Shown: in pieces, positions 36,204 through 46,716 of the stretch
How positions within the stretch are numbered: position 1 is the first letter of the stretch
Layout of the letters: each line of letters opens with the position of its first letter
Source of the DNA: Theropithecus gelada
Taxonomy: Eukaryota; Chordata; Mammalia; Primates; Cercopithecidae
Direction: 5' to 3'
NCBI RefSeq assembly: GCF_003255815.1
Contig: NC_037669.1
Location: forward strand, 123,872,298-123,936,297
DNA length: 64,000 nt
Translations under genes and position numbers: made by a program
Notes under the pieces: model-generated
What the model saw: the letters and a program-made list of their open reading frames with translations, nothing else
Told to the model about the DNA's origin: nothing
Database searches by the model: none

Positions 36204-39200
36204 AAAAGACCACAGTGCAATCAAACTAGAACTCAGAACTAAGAAACTCAATCAAAACCGCTCAACTACATGGAAACTGAATAACCTGCTCCTGAATGAC
36301 TACTGAGTACATAATGAAATGAAGGCAGAAATAAAGATGTTCTTTGAAACCAATGAGAACAAAGATACAACATACCAAAATCTCTGGGACACATTTAAAG
36401 CGGTGTGTAGAGGGAAATTTATAGCACTAAATGCCCACAAGAGAAAGCTGGAAAGATCTAAAATTGACACTCTACCATTACAATTAAAAGAACTAGAGAA
36501 GCAAGAGCAAACACATTCCAAAGCTAGCAGAAGGCAAGAAATAACTAAGATCAGAGCAGAACTGAAGGAGATAGAGACACAAAAAACCCTCCACAAAATC
36601 AATGAATCCAGGAGTTGGTTTTTTGAAAAGATCGACAAAATTGATAGACCGCTAGCAAGACTAATAAAGAAGAAAAGAGGGAAGAATCAAATAGAAACAA
36701 TAAAAAATGATAAAGGGGATATCACCACCGACCCCACAGAAATACAAACTACCATCAGAGAATACTATAAACACCTCTACGCAAATAAACTAGAAAATCT
36801 AGAAGAAATGGATAATTTCCTGGACACTTACACTCTCCCAAGACTAAACCAGGAAGAAGCTGAATCCCTGAATAGACCAATAGCAGACTCTGAAATTGAA
36901 GCAATAATTAATAGCCTACAAACCAAAAAAAGTCCAGGACCAGATGGATTCACAGCTGAATTCTACCAGAGGTACAAGAAGGAGTTGGTACCATTCCTTC
37001 TGAAACTATTCCAATCAATAGAAAAACAGGGAATCCTCCCTAACTCATTTTATGAGGCCAACATCATCCTGATACCAAAGCCTGGCAGAGACACAACAAA
37101 AAGAGAGAATTTTAGACCAATATCCCTGATGAACATCGATGCAAAAATCCTCAATAAAATACTGGCAAACTGAATCCAGCAGCACATCAAAAAGTTTATG
37201 CACCATGATCAAGTGGGCTTCATCCCTGGGGTGCAAGGCTGGTTCAACATTCGCAAATCAATATATGTAATCCAGCATATAAACAGAACTAAAGACAAAA
37301 ACCACATGATTATCTGAATAGATGCAGAAAAGCCCTTTGACAAAATTCAACAGCCCTTCATGCTAAAAACACTCAATAAATTCGGTATTGATGGAATGTA
37401 TCTCAAAATAATAAGAGCTATTTATAACAAACCCACAGTCAATATCATACTGAATGGGCAAAAACTGGAAAAATTCCCTTTGAAAACTGGCACAAGACAG
37501 CGATGCCCTCTCTCACCACTCCTATTCAACATAGTGTTGGAAGTTCTGGCTAGGGCAATTAGGCAAGAGAAAGAAATCAAGGGTATTCAGTGAGGAAAAG
37601 AAGAAGTCAAATTGCCCCTCTTTGCAGATGACATGATTGTATATTTAGAAAACCCCATTGTCTCAGCCCAAAATCTCCTTAAGCTGATAAGCAACTTCAG
37701 CAAAGTCTCAGGATACAAAATTAATGTGCAAAAATCACAAGCATTCTTATACACCAGTAACAGACAAACAGAGAGCCAAATCAGGAATGAACTTCCATTC
37801 ACAATTGCTTCAAAGAGAATCAAATACCTAGGAATCCAACTTACAAGGGATGTAAAGGACCTCTTCAAGGAGAACTACAAACCACTGCTCAGTGAAATAA
37901 AACAGGGCACAAACAAATGGAAGAACATACCATGCTCATGGATAGGAAGAATCAATATCGTGAAAATGGACATACTGCCCAAGGTAATTTATAGATTCAA
38001 TGCCATCCCCATCAAGCTACCAATGAGTTTCTCCACAGAATTGGAAAAAACTGCTTTAAAGTTCATATGGAACCAAAAAAGAGCCCACAGTGCCAAGACA
38101 ATCCTAAGTCAAAAGAACAAAGATGGAGGCATCACGCTACCTTACTTCAAACTATACTACAAGGCTACAGTAACCAGAACAGCATGGTACTGGTACCAAA
38201 ACAGAGATATAGGCCAATGGAACAGAACAGAGTCCTCAGAAATAATACCACACATCTACAGCCATCTGATCTTTGATAAACCTGAGAGAAACAAGAAATG
38301 GGGAAAGGATTCCCCATTTAATAAATGGTGCTGGGAAAATTGGCTAGCCATAAGTAGAAAGCTGAAACTTTCTTACTCCTTATATGACAATTAATTCAAG
38401 ATGGATTAGAGACTTAAATGTTAGACCTAATACCATAAAAACCCTAGAAGAAAACCTAGGGAATACCATTCAGGACATAGGCATGGGCAAGGACTTCATG
38501 TCTAAAACACCAAAAGCAATGGCAATAAAAGCCAAAATTGACAAATGGGATCTCATTAAACTAAAGAGCTTCTGCACAGCAAAAGAAACTACCATCAGAG
38601 TGAGTAGGTGACCTACAGAATGGGAGTAAATTTTTGCAGTCTACTCATCTGACAAAGGGCTAATATCCAGAACCTACAAAGAACTCAAACAAATTTACAA
38701 GAAAAAAACAAACAACCCCATCAAAAAGTGGGCAGAGGATATGAACAGACATTTCTCAAAAGAAGACATTCATGCAGCCAACAGACACATGAAAAAATGC
38801 TCATCATCACTGGCCATCAGAGAAATGCAAATCAAAACCACAATGAGATACCATCTCACACCAGTTATATTGGCAATCATTAAAAAGTCAGGAAACAACA
38901 GGTGCTGGAGAGGATGTGGAGAAATAGGAACACCTTTACACTGTTGGTGGGATTGTGAACTAGTTCAACCATTATGGAAAACAGTATGGTGATTTCTCAA
39001 GGATCTAGAACTAGAAGTACCATATGACCCAGCCCTCCCATTACTGGGTATATACCCAAAGGATTATAAATTATGTTGCTATAAAGACACATGCACATGT
39101 ATGTTTATTGTGGCACTATTCACAATAGCAAAGACTTGGAATCAATCCAAATGTCCATCAGTGACAGACTGGATTAAGAAAATGTCTCACATATACACTA

Positions 39201-39577
39201 TGGAATACTATGCAGCCATAAAAAAGGATGAGTTTGTATCCTTTGTAGGGACATGGATGCAGCTGGAAACCATCATTCTCAGCAAACTATCGCAAGAACA
39301 GAAAACCAAACACCGCATGTTCTCACTCATAGGTGGGAACTGAACAATGAGATCAATTGGACTTGGGAAGGGGAACATCACACACCGGGGCCTATGACGG
39401 GGAGTGGGGAGAAGGGAGGGATTGCATTAGGAGTTATACCTGATGTAAATGACGAGTTGGTGGGTGCTGACGAGTTGATGGGTGCAGCACACCAACATGG
39501 CACAAGTATACATATGTAACAAACCTGCACATTATGTACATGTACCCTAGAACTTAAAGTATAATAATAATAAAAAA
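36204..39577 (+). mobile_element. L1 LINE (L1PA-like), 5'-truncated, sense, 3.4 kb
   Basis: It begins inside ORF2 (AAAAGACCACAGTGCAATCA), downstream of the endonuclease domain, and runs through the RT domain, the C-terminal cysteine motif, the 3' UTR and an A-rich tail (AATAATAATAAAAAAAA). It lies in the opposite orientation inside an older L1MA-like element. Only four bases, AACT (36200-36203 and 39578-39581), are shared at the two junctions, so the target-site duplication is unusually short or has been lost. Confidence 0.95.
36205..39343 (+). pseudogene. L1 ORF2 (reverse transcriptase) pseudogene, 5'-truncated
   Basis: The intact gene makes the L1 endonuclease/reverse transcriptase. Still visible are the region before the RT (from 36319), the RT signature KKSPGPDGFTAEFYQ (about 36928-36972), ILIPKPGRD (about 37066-37092), the catalytic FADD motif (37621-37632) and the C-terminal CCHC-like motif near 38902-38960. 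Breaks are TGA at 37171-37173 (probably from CGA), TGA at 37316-37318, TGA at 37591-37593, a frameshift near 38385, and further stops at 38609-38611 and 38990-38992. The motif A region reads AEKPFD rather than AEKAFD. It cannot encode an active enzyme. Confidence 0.92.
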
Positions 39578-39932
39578 AACTATAATCACCCTGTTGTATA
39601 AAAGATATATTAAACTCATTCCTTCTAACTGAGATTTTATATTCTTTGCCCAGTATCTTCCCAACATCCCCACTCTCCCAACAATTTCTAGCCCTTGATA
39701 ATTGCCATGCTGCTCTCTACTTCTAAGAAATCAACTTTTTTAGATTCCACATGTAAGTGAAATCATGTGGTGTTTGTCTTTCTGTGCCTGGTTTATTTCA
39801 CTTAACATGATATCCCCCAGGTTCATTCATGTTGTCACAAATGAGAGGATTTTCTTCTTTTATTATGAAGGACTAGTATTCCATTGTGTGTATATGTACT
39901 GCTATTCATTCATCTGTTGATAGACACTTAGG

Positions 39933-40026
39933 TTGCTTTCATATTTGTCTATTGTGAACAATGTGGCAATAACTATGGGTTACTTTCATATTTATCTATT
40001 ATGAATACTGTGACAATGGCCATGGG
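39933..40026 (+). repeat. 47-bp tandem duplication in the L1MA-like element
   Basis: Copy one, 39933-39979, begins TTGCTTTCATATTTGTCTAT. Copy two, 39980-40026, begins TTACTTTCATATTTATCTAT. Both are exactly 47 bases, with about eight differences, so this is an old local duplication. Confidence 0.92.
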
Positions 40027-40272
40027 AGTGCTGGTCTCTGTATATACTGATTTCATTTCTTTGGATTCATAACCAGTTAGTTGGATTGCTGGATCATATG
40101 TTAGTTCTAGTTTAAATTTTTTGAAAACCTCCATACTGCTTTTCATAATGGTTGTACTAATTTATATTCCCATTAACAATGTGCAAGGGTTTCCTTTTTT
40201 CCTCATCCTTGTCAGTACTTGTTATCTTTTGGCTTGTTGAAAATGGTCATTCTAACAGGTGTAAGGTGATAA

Positions 40273-41009
40273 GCAATACTTGTAAAACTACAGAACTATT
40301 TGAAATCTTGACTGTAGGCATTGATTTTTGTGGTGAGATTGTGGAAGAAATAGCAGACCTTCTGTGGTGAGTTTTTAAATGTTTCTCAAAGAGTGAAATT
40401 TGAACAGGAAACTCTATAGATATCTATGGTGCCGAGTGAATGTATTAATACCTGTAAAAAGATTAGATCAATGTCTGACACATACTTAATTCTATGTAAA
40501 TGTTAGTTGCTATCATATTAACATTATTATTGCTATATTTTTTAGTACTACCAACACTTTATTTCTATATACTTTAGAATTAAACATTCTGTTTGTAAAA
40601 ATAAAACAAAACAAAAAGGCAAAATGAATACGCTTTGGAGTTTTGGGCGCTGTGGATGAACTTTAAAGAACATCAGTAATAAGATTAGTTCAGTGATACT
40701 GAAGTCATTTTTCTTCATGAAAGTACAAAGTAGAAAAAAAGGTATAAATTTTACATCTGAGTTCTTTAAATCTAACTTTGCAAATTATCTATATGATAGC
40801 TAGCTTTTCTATAAATAATTTAAGCTGTCATTAACTGAGTTATTAATTTTAGGAGAATTTAGATAATATAGACATTATGCTGCCCCACACGGATGAGGAC
40901 AGGAGTTAGTACAAGGCATACACTATTAGATGCTGAGCATGGTGGGGGGTTTATTTCAATCATCCTGAATTAATGATGTCATTAAAACTAGTGTGCACCT
41001 TGTATTCAC
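40273..41009. other. Unique AT-rich DNA
   Basis: No gene or repeat was recognised. Base composition changes sharply to GC-rich at about 41010-41020, where the LTR block starts. Confidence 0.5.
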
Positions 41010-42243
41010 AGAATTTTCTAGCGATGGCAGTGGCGGGTAGGCACGGGCTGTGGTGGCAGGAGGGGCTGTGGGAGTGGCAGTGGCAGCTGTGGATCCCCTG
41101 TGTGCCACGTCCCTGAGGTGGCCAACTGTGCAGCTGACCATCCTTCCGCAGCAGGCTGAAGCCTGCTCCCAGGCCTGGAGACTTCATCGCTCCGGACCCC
41201 GGCCTCACATCACTACTATCAGCCACCACTGCTACAGGGAGGGTGCGGGGAGGGGAGGAGGCACAGCTGGGCCAGAGGCAGTGCTGTACTCCATGGAGCT
41301 GGCGGGAGCCAGGTACAAGCGGGAGTCCCTGGAGCCCTCCGGCCTGGGGGCCGCTGCCATGGGGCCCGGCAGAGCTGCCCACTAGCCAGGGAGTGTGGTC
41401 AGACAAAGAGAGGCCCAGGGCGCAGAGCTAGGTCTATGCTTTGAGAGCCCAGGGCAGGAAGTGGGAGTGGTGCCGGCTCTGGGGACCTGGCCAGTGGCAC
41501 GGCCACCGTGCTCACCCCAAAAAGGGCATTGGGTTCCCTGTGCCTTGGGAGGAGACTCTGCGCAGGGCGCCTGGGACCGCGTTCCCGGGGTCCGAACTGC
41601 ATCAGGCTGACATTCCTGACAGCCGGGCCACTACTGGCAGGGCCACGAGCTGGGCAAAGGGGAGCCCTTGGCTGTCCCTGCGCACGGAGGCCACGCTCTG
41701 GGACAGGAGGAGCTTGCTCCTGTCCCAGAGACCCTACCCCAGGCTGCGAGGAAGCATGGCTGGGCCTCCCAGGGTCTCTGCACTTTGCCCTCTTGGAAGG
41801 CTGGGAAGGTTCCCTCTTTCCCCACAGGCTCAGGGATGTCTGCTCCCACTATCTGGCCTCTCCCTGCTCCGGATGCCCACTCTGATCTCCAAACGGGGCT
41901 AGGACTGAGCTAGGGGCTGACGCAGCCCGGCGGGGTTTGTGCAAACTCTGGGCAGTGCTGACACACTAGCCCTCTGCCACCTCAGCCCCCCCTCTGAATT
42001 CTGGACTCCAATAAGAATGGCGGGGAAGCCAATGGGCATAATGACTGGCGGGTGCCCGTTGGTGCAAGCAGCCTGGGCGCCATGGAAGATGGACGATGGT
42101 AGGAGACAGACAGGCTCTTGGGTGGAAGGGGGCAGTCCTCATCTTTAGACCAGGGAGGGCCTAAAGGCAGGGGTCCGTGCTGACAGTCCCACAGACCCAG
42201 TGGAAACGCGGTGCCTTTTCCACCCTCCACGGCCACCCATGGA

Positions 42244-42284
42244 CCAATTGGCAAGCACTTCCTCACTTATGAGACCTATAAAAG
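42244..42284 (+). promoter_or_regulatory. LTR promoter: CCAAT box and TATA box
   Basis: CCAAT at 42244-42248 and TATAAAAG at 42277-42284 are spaced as in a type II promoter. Transcription would be predicted to start near 42305-42315 and run to the right. A second CCAAT lies at about 42315. Activity today is unknown. Confidence 0.6.
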
Positions 42285-42330
42285 TCTCAGGCTCAGCCAG
42301 AGCAGAACAGACAACCAATGACCAGCTATA

Positions 42331-42460
42331 GAGAGGAGCTTCCCTCTCCACTGATAGCTGAAGATTTCGAGAGGACAAACTGCAGAGAGGAGCCACCCTC
42401 TCTGCTGATAGCTGAACACTTGTCAGGACGACTTGTCTAGCAGAGAGGAGTTACCGTCTG
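42331..42460 (+). repeat. Three imperfect repeats (about 54-58 bp apart) in the LTR
   Basis: Units begin GAGAGGAGCTTCCCTCTCC (42331), GAGAGGAGCCACCCTCTCT (42385) and GAGAGGAGTTACCGTCTG (42443). The first two also share CTGATAGCTGAA. Each unit is itself partly palindromic (GAGAGG / CCTCTC). Confidence 0.85.
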
Positions 42461-43161
42461 TGGCCGGTGGTGCCTTTGTTTGAGTTTTGCTCCGAACCAC
42501 TGGGTTCATTCTGCCCACTGGGCCTGACAGGCCGTGCTCAACTCACCTTACCTACCTGGATCCCATGCCTCCAAGGGAGATTGAAAGTCAGGTTTTGAGT
42601 GGCAAGTGGTTGGTGACCCTCATTCTTCCTGGTCGCAGGACAAGAACTTGGCCCCTGCCGCCGGACTAAGACAGCTGAAACACAAACAGGGCTGAAACAT
42701 GCCCCTTGCTCACCACATTGCAAGTGAAGAGAAGGAGAAAAGAGCTGTGGCCCTTCGTGAAGCCTAAACCTGGGAGCTCCCCAGCCAGGGTTGTGACCCC
42801 CTCTTTGGGACCCTGCAGTTCCTGGTATCTCCAAGTTACCAGATGTCACTGCATTCCCGGCTTCCAGTCGGGGAAGTTGTTTGTGGTGGCTTGGTCCAGC
42901 TGCAGCCTTCCAGACAGCCAGCGCCCATGCTAGCACCTGGAGTTGCCTGCCGCATATCAACAGCCGGCTTGTCTCACTGCACAGTGGCCTGACCCCATGC
43001 TGGCTCACAACACCTTGCCGCTCAAAGCCTGACGTGCAATCTCCCTTGGAGGCATGGGATCCAGGCAGATAATGTAAGTTGAACACAGCCTGCCAGGCCC
43101 AGTGGGCAGAATGAACCCAGTGGTTCCAAGCAAAACTCGAGCAAAGACACCACCCACCACA
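42460..43161. repeat. Inverted repeat, about 147-bp arms, 407-bp spacer
   Basis: The left arm (42460-42606) and the reverse complement of the right arm (43014-43161) align along their whole length. Shared phrases include CCACTGGGTTCATTCTGCCC, GGATCCCATGCCTCCAAGGG and GTCAGGTTTTGAGTGGCAAG against GTCAGGCTTTGAGCGGCAAG. The arms differ at roughly one base in eight, so the structure is old or joins two separate LTR copies. Confidence 0.9.
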
Positions 43162-43205
43162 GGTTAGAGGTCAGAAGGGTGACACCCCGAAGATCTCCTA
43201 ACACT
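42607..43205 (-). mobile_element. Endogenous-retrovirus LTR, antisense part
   Basis: Because of the inverted repeat, this part reads as the same LTR type in the opposite orientation, starting near 43205 and running left to the junction near 42607. It includes sequence downstream of the shared arm (42607-43013) that the sense copy lacks, so the two copies together cover more of the LTR than either alone. The right edge is approximate. Confidence 0.55.
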
Positions 43206-44600
43206 GGCACAAGTTAAATGTCAAGGAAATTTCAAGAGCAGTTGCACTTGATGAAGGTATTTCTGTTTCTTTGGAATACATTTCTAATATTAAATCATTA
43301 ATTGTATATCATACGGCAGTTGCATTTTAACACACTTTGCATTGTCAACGGTGGTATGACCATAAAAATAAAGGAAAGTATGATCAAGGTCCTTTTTTTT
43401 TTTTTGTAATAAGCATATTACTTCATTTCCGAAAAATAAAACTGGCTGTTGGCTGTACTTACTTATCTGCCACAGAATGCCATGGTTTATAAATTTTGTA
43501 ATAATGAAGTCTGGCAAAAGAAACACGAAAACAGGAAATGAAAATCAAAAATTTAAACTGAGTAGAGATAATAAAATAAAAATAATTTGAAAGTGAAGTA
43601 GAAATTAAAAGAACACCAACATAACAGAAATCCAAGTTCTTTTCATTCTATATTTACAGAAATCCTACTAAAAGAGGAAACATTGAATGTTAACATGACA
43701 GATGTATTAATATTTTATATTTATAAATTCAGAGTAAAAATTAAACAGAGAGAAGTGACTACCCTGTCTTGTCTTCCCAATATTATTTTTTGGAACTTTA
43801 TGAACATTATCATATATGTTAAATTATGAAATAAATGCTTAAATAATGCAAAATTATTTTTCTTTTGCATTTCAATATGATTAGAAATAAAAGTATTCAT
43901 GTATTGACTTATTGAGTAAATTTATAACATATTATTTTGATGTTATTTGATCGTACATCTGAATTCCTAATTCCAGGGCAGCCTATCTGGTTGGAATTAG
44001 TTTACTTGGAAGGGGTAAGGAATAGAGAGGTCTTTCATATGTAACCTGCGTTGTTTTTGTTTTTCTGAAAATAACTTAGTCTTTTGCACATAAATAGATG
44101 GCTAGATTACAGCAGCTGCTTGAAAAAGAATTTGTGGCGGGAGTCTTCCAGTGTCTGCTGAGTTCAGCTATTCTGGGTAATTGGAGGAAGTCGTGGCTTT
44201 CTTATCCTGACCCTTTAGAATCAGTGAACCAGCATAAATGCCAATACACTGCTTCCAGTGGTTAAGGAAACGATAAGGCTGAGATTTCCTTTATGCATGC
44301 AGAGAGCAGATAGGAATGTAGGAGGCTAGGGTCTCTGAGCTCACTGACTTCTGGTTTATTACCTCTCATAGGGCTGAAAGGAAAGCATTCAGACTGTTGT
44401 CCTGAGAAATCTGGCACAGTTCTGACTGGCATCAACCCATTTAGGGAAATCCTAATGATTTCCAGAGGGGAAAAAATGTAGAGAAAATTAAGAAGTAGGT
44501 GAGCCGTCTTTGGTGACTTTCGTGGTTTTGTTTAAAATGCCCTCACTTGCTATTTTGTAGACTTTTCCTGACGAGTCCAGAACTCTTGTTTCATCCTTCT
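43206..44600. other. Unique AT-rich DNA; holds one copy of a 50-bp duplication
   Basis: No gene or known repeat was recognised. Bases 43631-43680 recur exactly at 48593-48642. Confidence 0.5.
43631..43680 (+). repeat. 50-bp perfect dispersed duplicate, copy 1
   Basis: It starts TCCAAGTTCTTTTCATTCTA and ends CTACTAAAAGAGGAAA. All 50 bases are identical to 48593-48642 in the same orientation, and the flanks differ at once on both sides. It matches no repeat family I know. Confidence 0.95.
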
Positions 44601-44649
44601 TTATATTATATTATATTATATTATATTATATTATATTATATTATATTAT
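44601..44649. repeat. (TTATA)n microsatellite
   Basis: Almost ten perfect TTATA units arising from the Alu poly-A tail. Likely length-polymorphic. Confidence 0.95.
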
Positions 44650-44926
44650 GACAGAGTCTTGCTCTGTTGCCAGGCTGGAGTACAGTGGCACAATCTTGGC
44701 TCACTGAAACCTCCACTTCCCAGGTTCAACTGATTTTCCTGCCTCAGTCCCCCAAGTAGCTTGGACTACAGGCGTGTGCCACCATGCCCGGCTAATTTTT
44801 GTATTTTTAGCAGAGACGGGATTTTACCATGTTGGCCAGGATGGTCTTGATCTCTTGATCTCATGATCCGCCTACCTCAGCCTCCCAGAGTGCTGGGATT
44901 ACAGGCATGAGCCACCTTGCACGGTC
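44601..44926 (-). mobile_element. Alu SINE, antisense, with (TTATA)n tail
   Basis: An antisense dimeric Alu from GACAGAGTCTTGCTCTGT to GAGCCACCTTGCACGGTC. Its tail has become a pentanucleotide array (44601-44649). A short target duplication is suggested by CCTTCTTT before and CCTTCTCT after. Confidence 0.95.
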
Positions 44927-45564
44927 CCTTCTCTCTTTTCTTTCCTTCCCCTAAACATCCAACACATGTGACTGGTTCTACAGTAGAAACAAGCAAAGCA
45001 GCTGCATCAATATGAGGAGGAAGAGGATGATGCTACCCAGAGCTTCAGCCTTTCCAAAAAATGGTGATAAAATTTATCTGAAAAGATTGCTGGAAATGTG
45101 CTGGTTTTACTTCTGGGTAATTAGTAGGTAAGGAGTTACAGGCCAAGAGAGCACCCTGTTCAAAGGTACAGAAGCATATAGGTTGTTGTGGTTGGATCAT
45201 ATTACAGAGAATGTGTATAAAAGTGCTAAGAAATAAGACTGTCCAACCTCCTGCCTCTACTATAGAGGATAGGGTAGGCCTAACAGTAAAGTGTTTAGAC
45301 AGAGAGATCCTGAGGATACGTGATGACCTGCTTGTAGGAGACAGTGCAACAGATGAAAAACAACAGTAATAAAATCTCATGTTAGATCTAAATGTGCACC
45401 GGGCTAGGAGTGAGGAATAATAACCAGAAGTCCTAGGCCTAGGAAAACACGTAAGGGCAGACTCAGAGAAGAGGAGCAAGAATAAAGGGAGGGCATCCAG
45501 GATTTCCACACCTCACTCTATCCACCTGCCATCCTCTTTCCCACTTCAGAATGGTGCACTGTGT

Positions 45565-45670
45565 TGCTGCAGGCTGGAATATTCTTTCACCACCCTTCTC
45601 TACTAACTCCTATTCACGACCTTATTTACTGACAATGAGACATATTCCTTAAAATCCTTTCCAAAATGAG
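45565..45670 (+). repeat. L2 LINE fragment
   Basis: CTGGAATATTCTTTCACCAC, TACTAACTCCTATTCACGAC and TTCCTTAAAATCCTTTCC follow the L2 3' region order. Short and diverged. Confidence 0.5.
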
Positions 45671-46688
45671 GTTTCATTATTAGGATGCTTAAAGCCTAAA
45701 CCATGAAAGTGAGATACAGTATCGAAAGGTTTTTAGGTTAGTTTAGTAGGTAGAATGGACAGAATTAGTGGACAATTGATATGAAAAATGCAAGGCAGAG
45801 AAGGCTACATAATGTTGGGGTCTATTATAAAATGAAAACACAGGACACATTGTTCATAAATTATTAAGTATTTAATGAAGTATGTGGTCCTTCAGCGAAT
45901 GGAGTCTTGTGTGAGTGCGTAAGTTACACGCCCATGAAGCTGGCCCTGATGAAGGGAGAGAGAGGAGATGAGGGTTATTTTCAACCTGAGTGGTTAGATG
46001 GTGGCAGATGCCCTCAGTGAACAAAAAAGTGATCTGGAAAGAGGAGCAGAGTTAGGTAAACTTTGAAATGTTGATATTCTGGTATATGTGGGATATTGAT
46101 CAGAAGAGTTCAGTGGGTAGTTGAATAGTTGCCTGTGAAGAATCTGTATGTGCCTGATCTCTAGTAGTTTTTATATTTTGGGATGGAACAAAATTTTAAG
46201 CCAAAAGAATAATTGAGTCTGCTTAAAAGTAATAGAGAGAAGGCTTTTGTCTCTACCAGTTTATAGGGTATGTTGTTCTGAACACTGAGAAGAGAAGAAT
46301 CTGGCTGTCTATTTTAGTACACTGAAAACAGTAATGGATTACTTGAGCTGTAACCTGGAGGAGACTCAAGAGAGATAATAAATCTTCCAGAGGTGTCTTA
46401 TTTATTGACCATCCCACCTTAGGGAATGATATTCATTTTTACTTTATACTCCTTATTGTTGACTCCCTTTTATAAGCCATTTATTTAAAAAATTGTAATG
46501 GTGTTTATTTCTGAAATTACATGGAAGCTGATTATGAGTCCTACAGTATAAAACCATCCTACACAGCGCAGGTTCCCGTCCTGATTTCTGACATGGGCCT
46601 TTGTGAGGAAAAGGTGACTGGTGGTTAGCTATTGTGTGAAATCTATTGAAAGATGACACAGATGATGGTGCTGCCGAGTGCTCTCCCA

Positions 46689-46716
46689 TGACTCACAGAT
46701 GTAGTTGCCTAGTAAC
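46689..46716 (+). promoter_or_regulatory. AP-1 site and X-box (RFX-type) motif pair
   Basis: TGACTCA (46689-46695) is a consensus AP-1 site. GTTGCCTAGTAAC (46704-46716) fits the RFX X-box rule GTNRCC, 0-3 bases, RGYAAC with no mismatch. They sit 8 bases apart in non-repeat DNA. Binding is not shown by sequence alone. Confidence 0.35.

Larger units (their letters stand above)
35996..40272 (-). repeat. L1MA-like LINE 3' end, antisense, split by a younger L1
   Basis: The left part (35996-36203) and right part (39578-40272) make one continuous antisense L1 3' region once the inserted L1 is removed; the join reads CATATTATTAACTATAATCA. Typical phrases are TCACTTAACATGATATCCCC and TCATTCATCTGTTGATAGAC. 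An internal 47-bp tandem duplication lies at 39933-40026. Confidence 0.85.
41010..42606 (+). mobile_element. Endogenous-retrovirus LTR, sense part (LTR1/HUERS-P2-like, tentative)
   Basis: A GC- and CpG-rich block in an otherwise AT-rich desert. The order is a long GC-rich U3, a CCAAT box (42244-42248), a TATA box (TATAAAAG, 42277-42284) and then three imperfect units starting GAGAGGAG at about 42331, 42385 and 42443. This is the layout of a retroviral LTR promoter and R region. The family name is from memory of LTR1-class sequence and is uncertain. No gag, pol or env sequence was seen beside it. The left edge is not marked by a clear target-site duplication. Overlapping open frames of up to about 150 codons here are by-products of GC content. 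Confidence 0.6.

Noticed and set aside
41441..43086. Overlapping open frames of 125-182 codons on both strands in the GC-rich block
   Set aside because: Several frames on both strands are open at once because stop codons are rare in GC-rich LTR sequence. They match no viral or host protein I recognise and cross the LTR inverted repeat.
45045..45509. 154-codon minus-strand open frame
   Set aside because: No recognisable domain or splice context, hydrophobic and serine-rich composition as expected from the complement of purine-rich DNA, and near L2-like sequence. Not supported as a gene.
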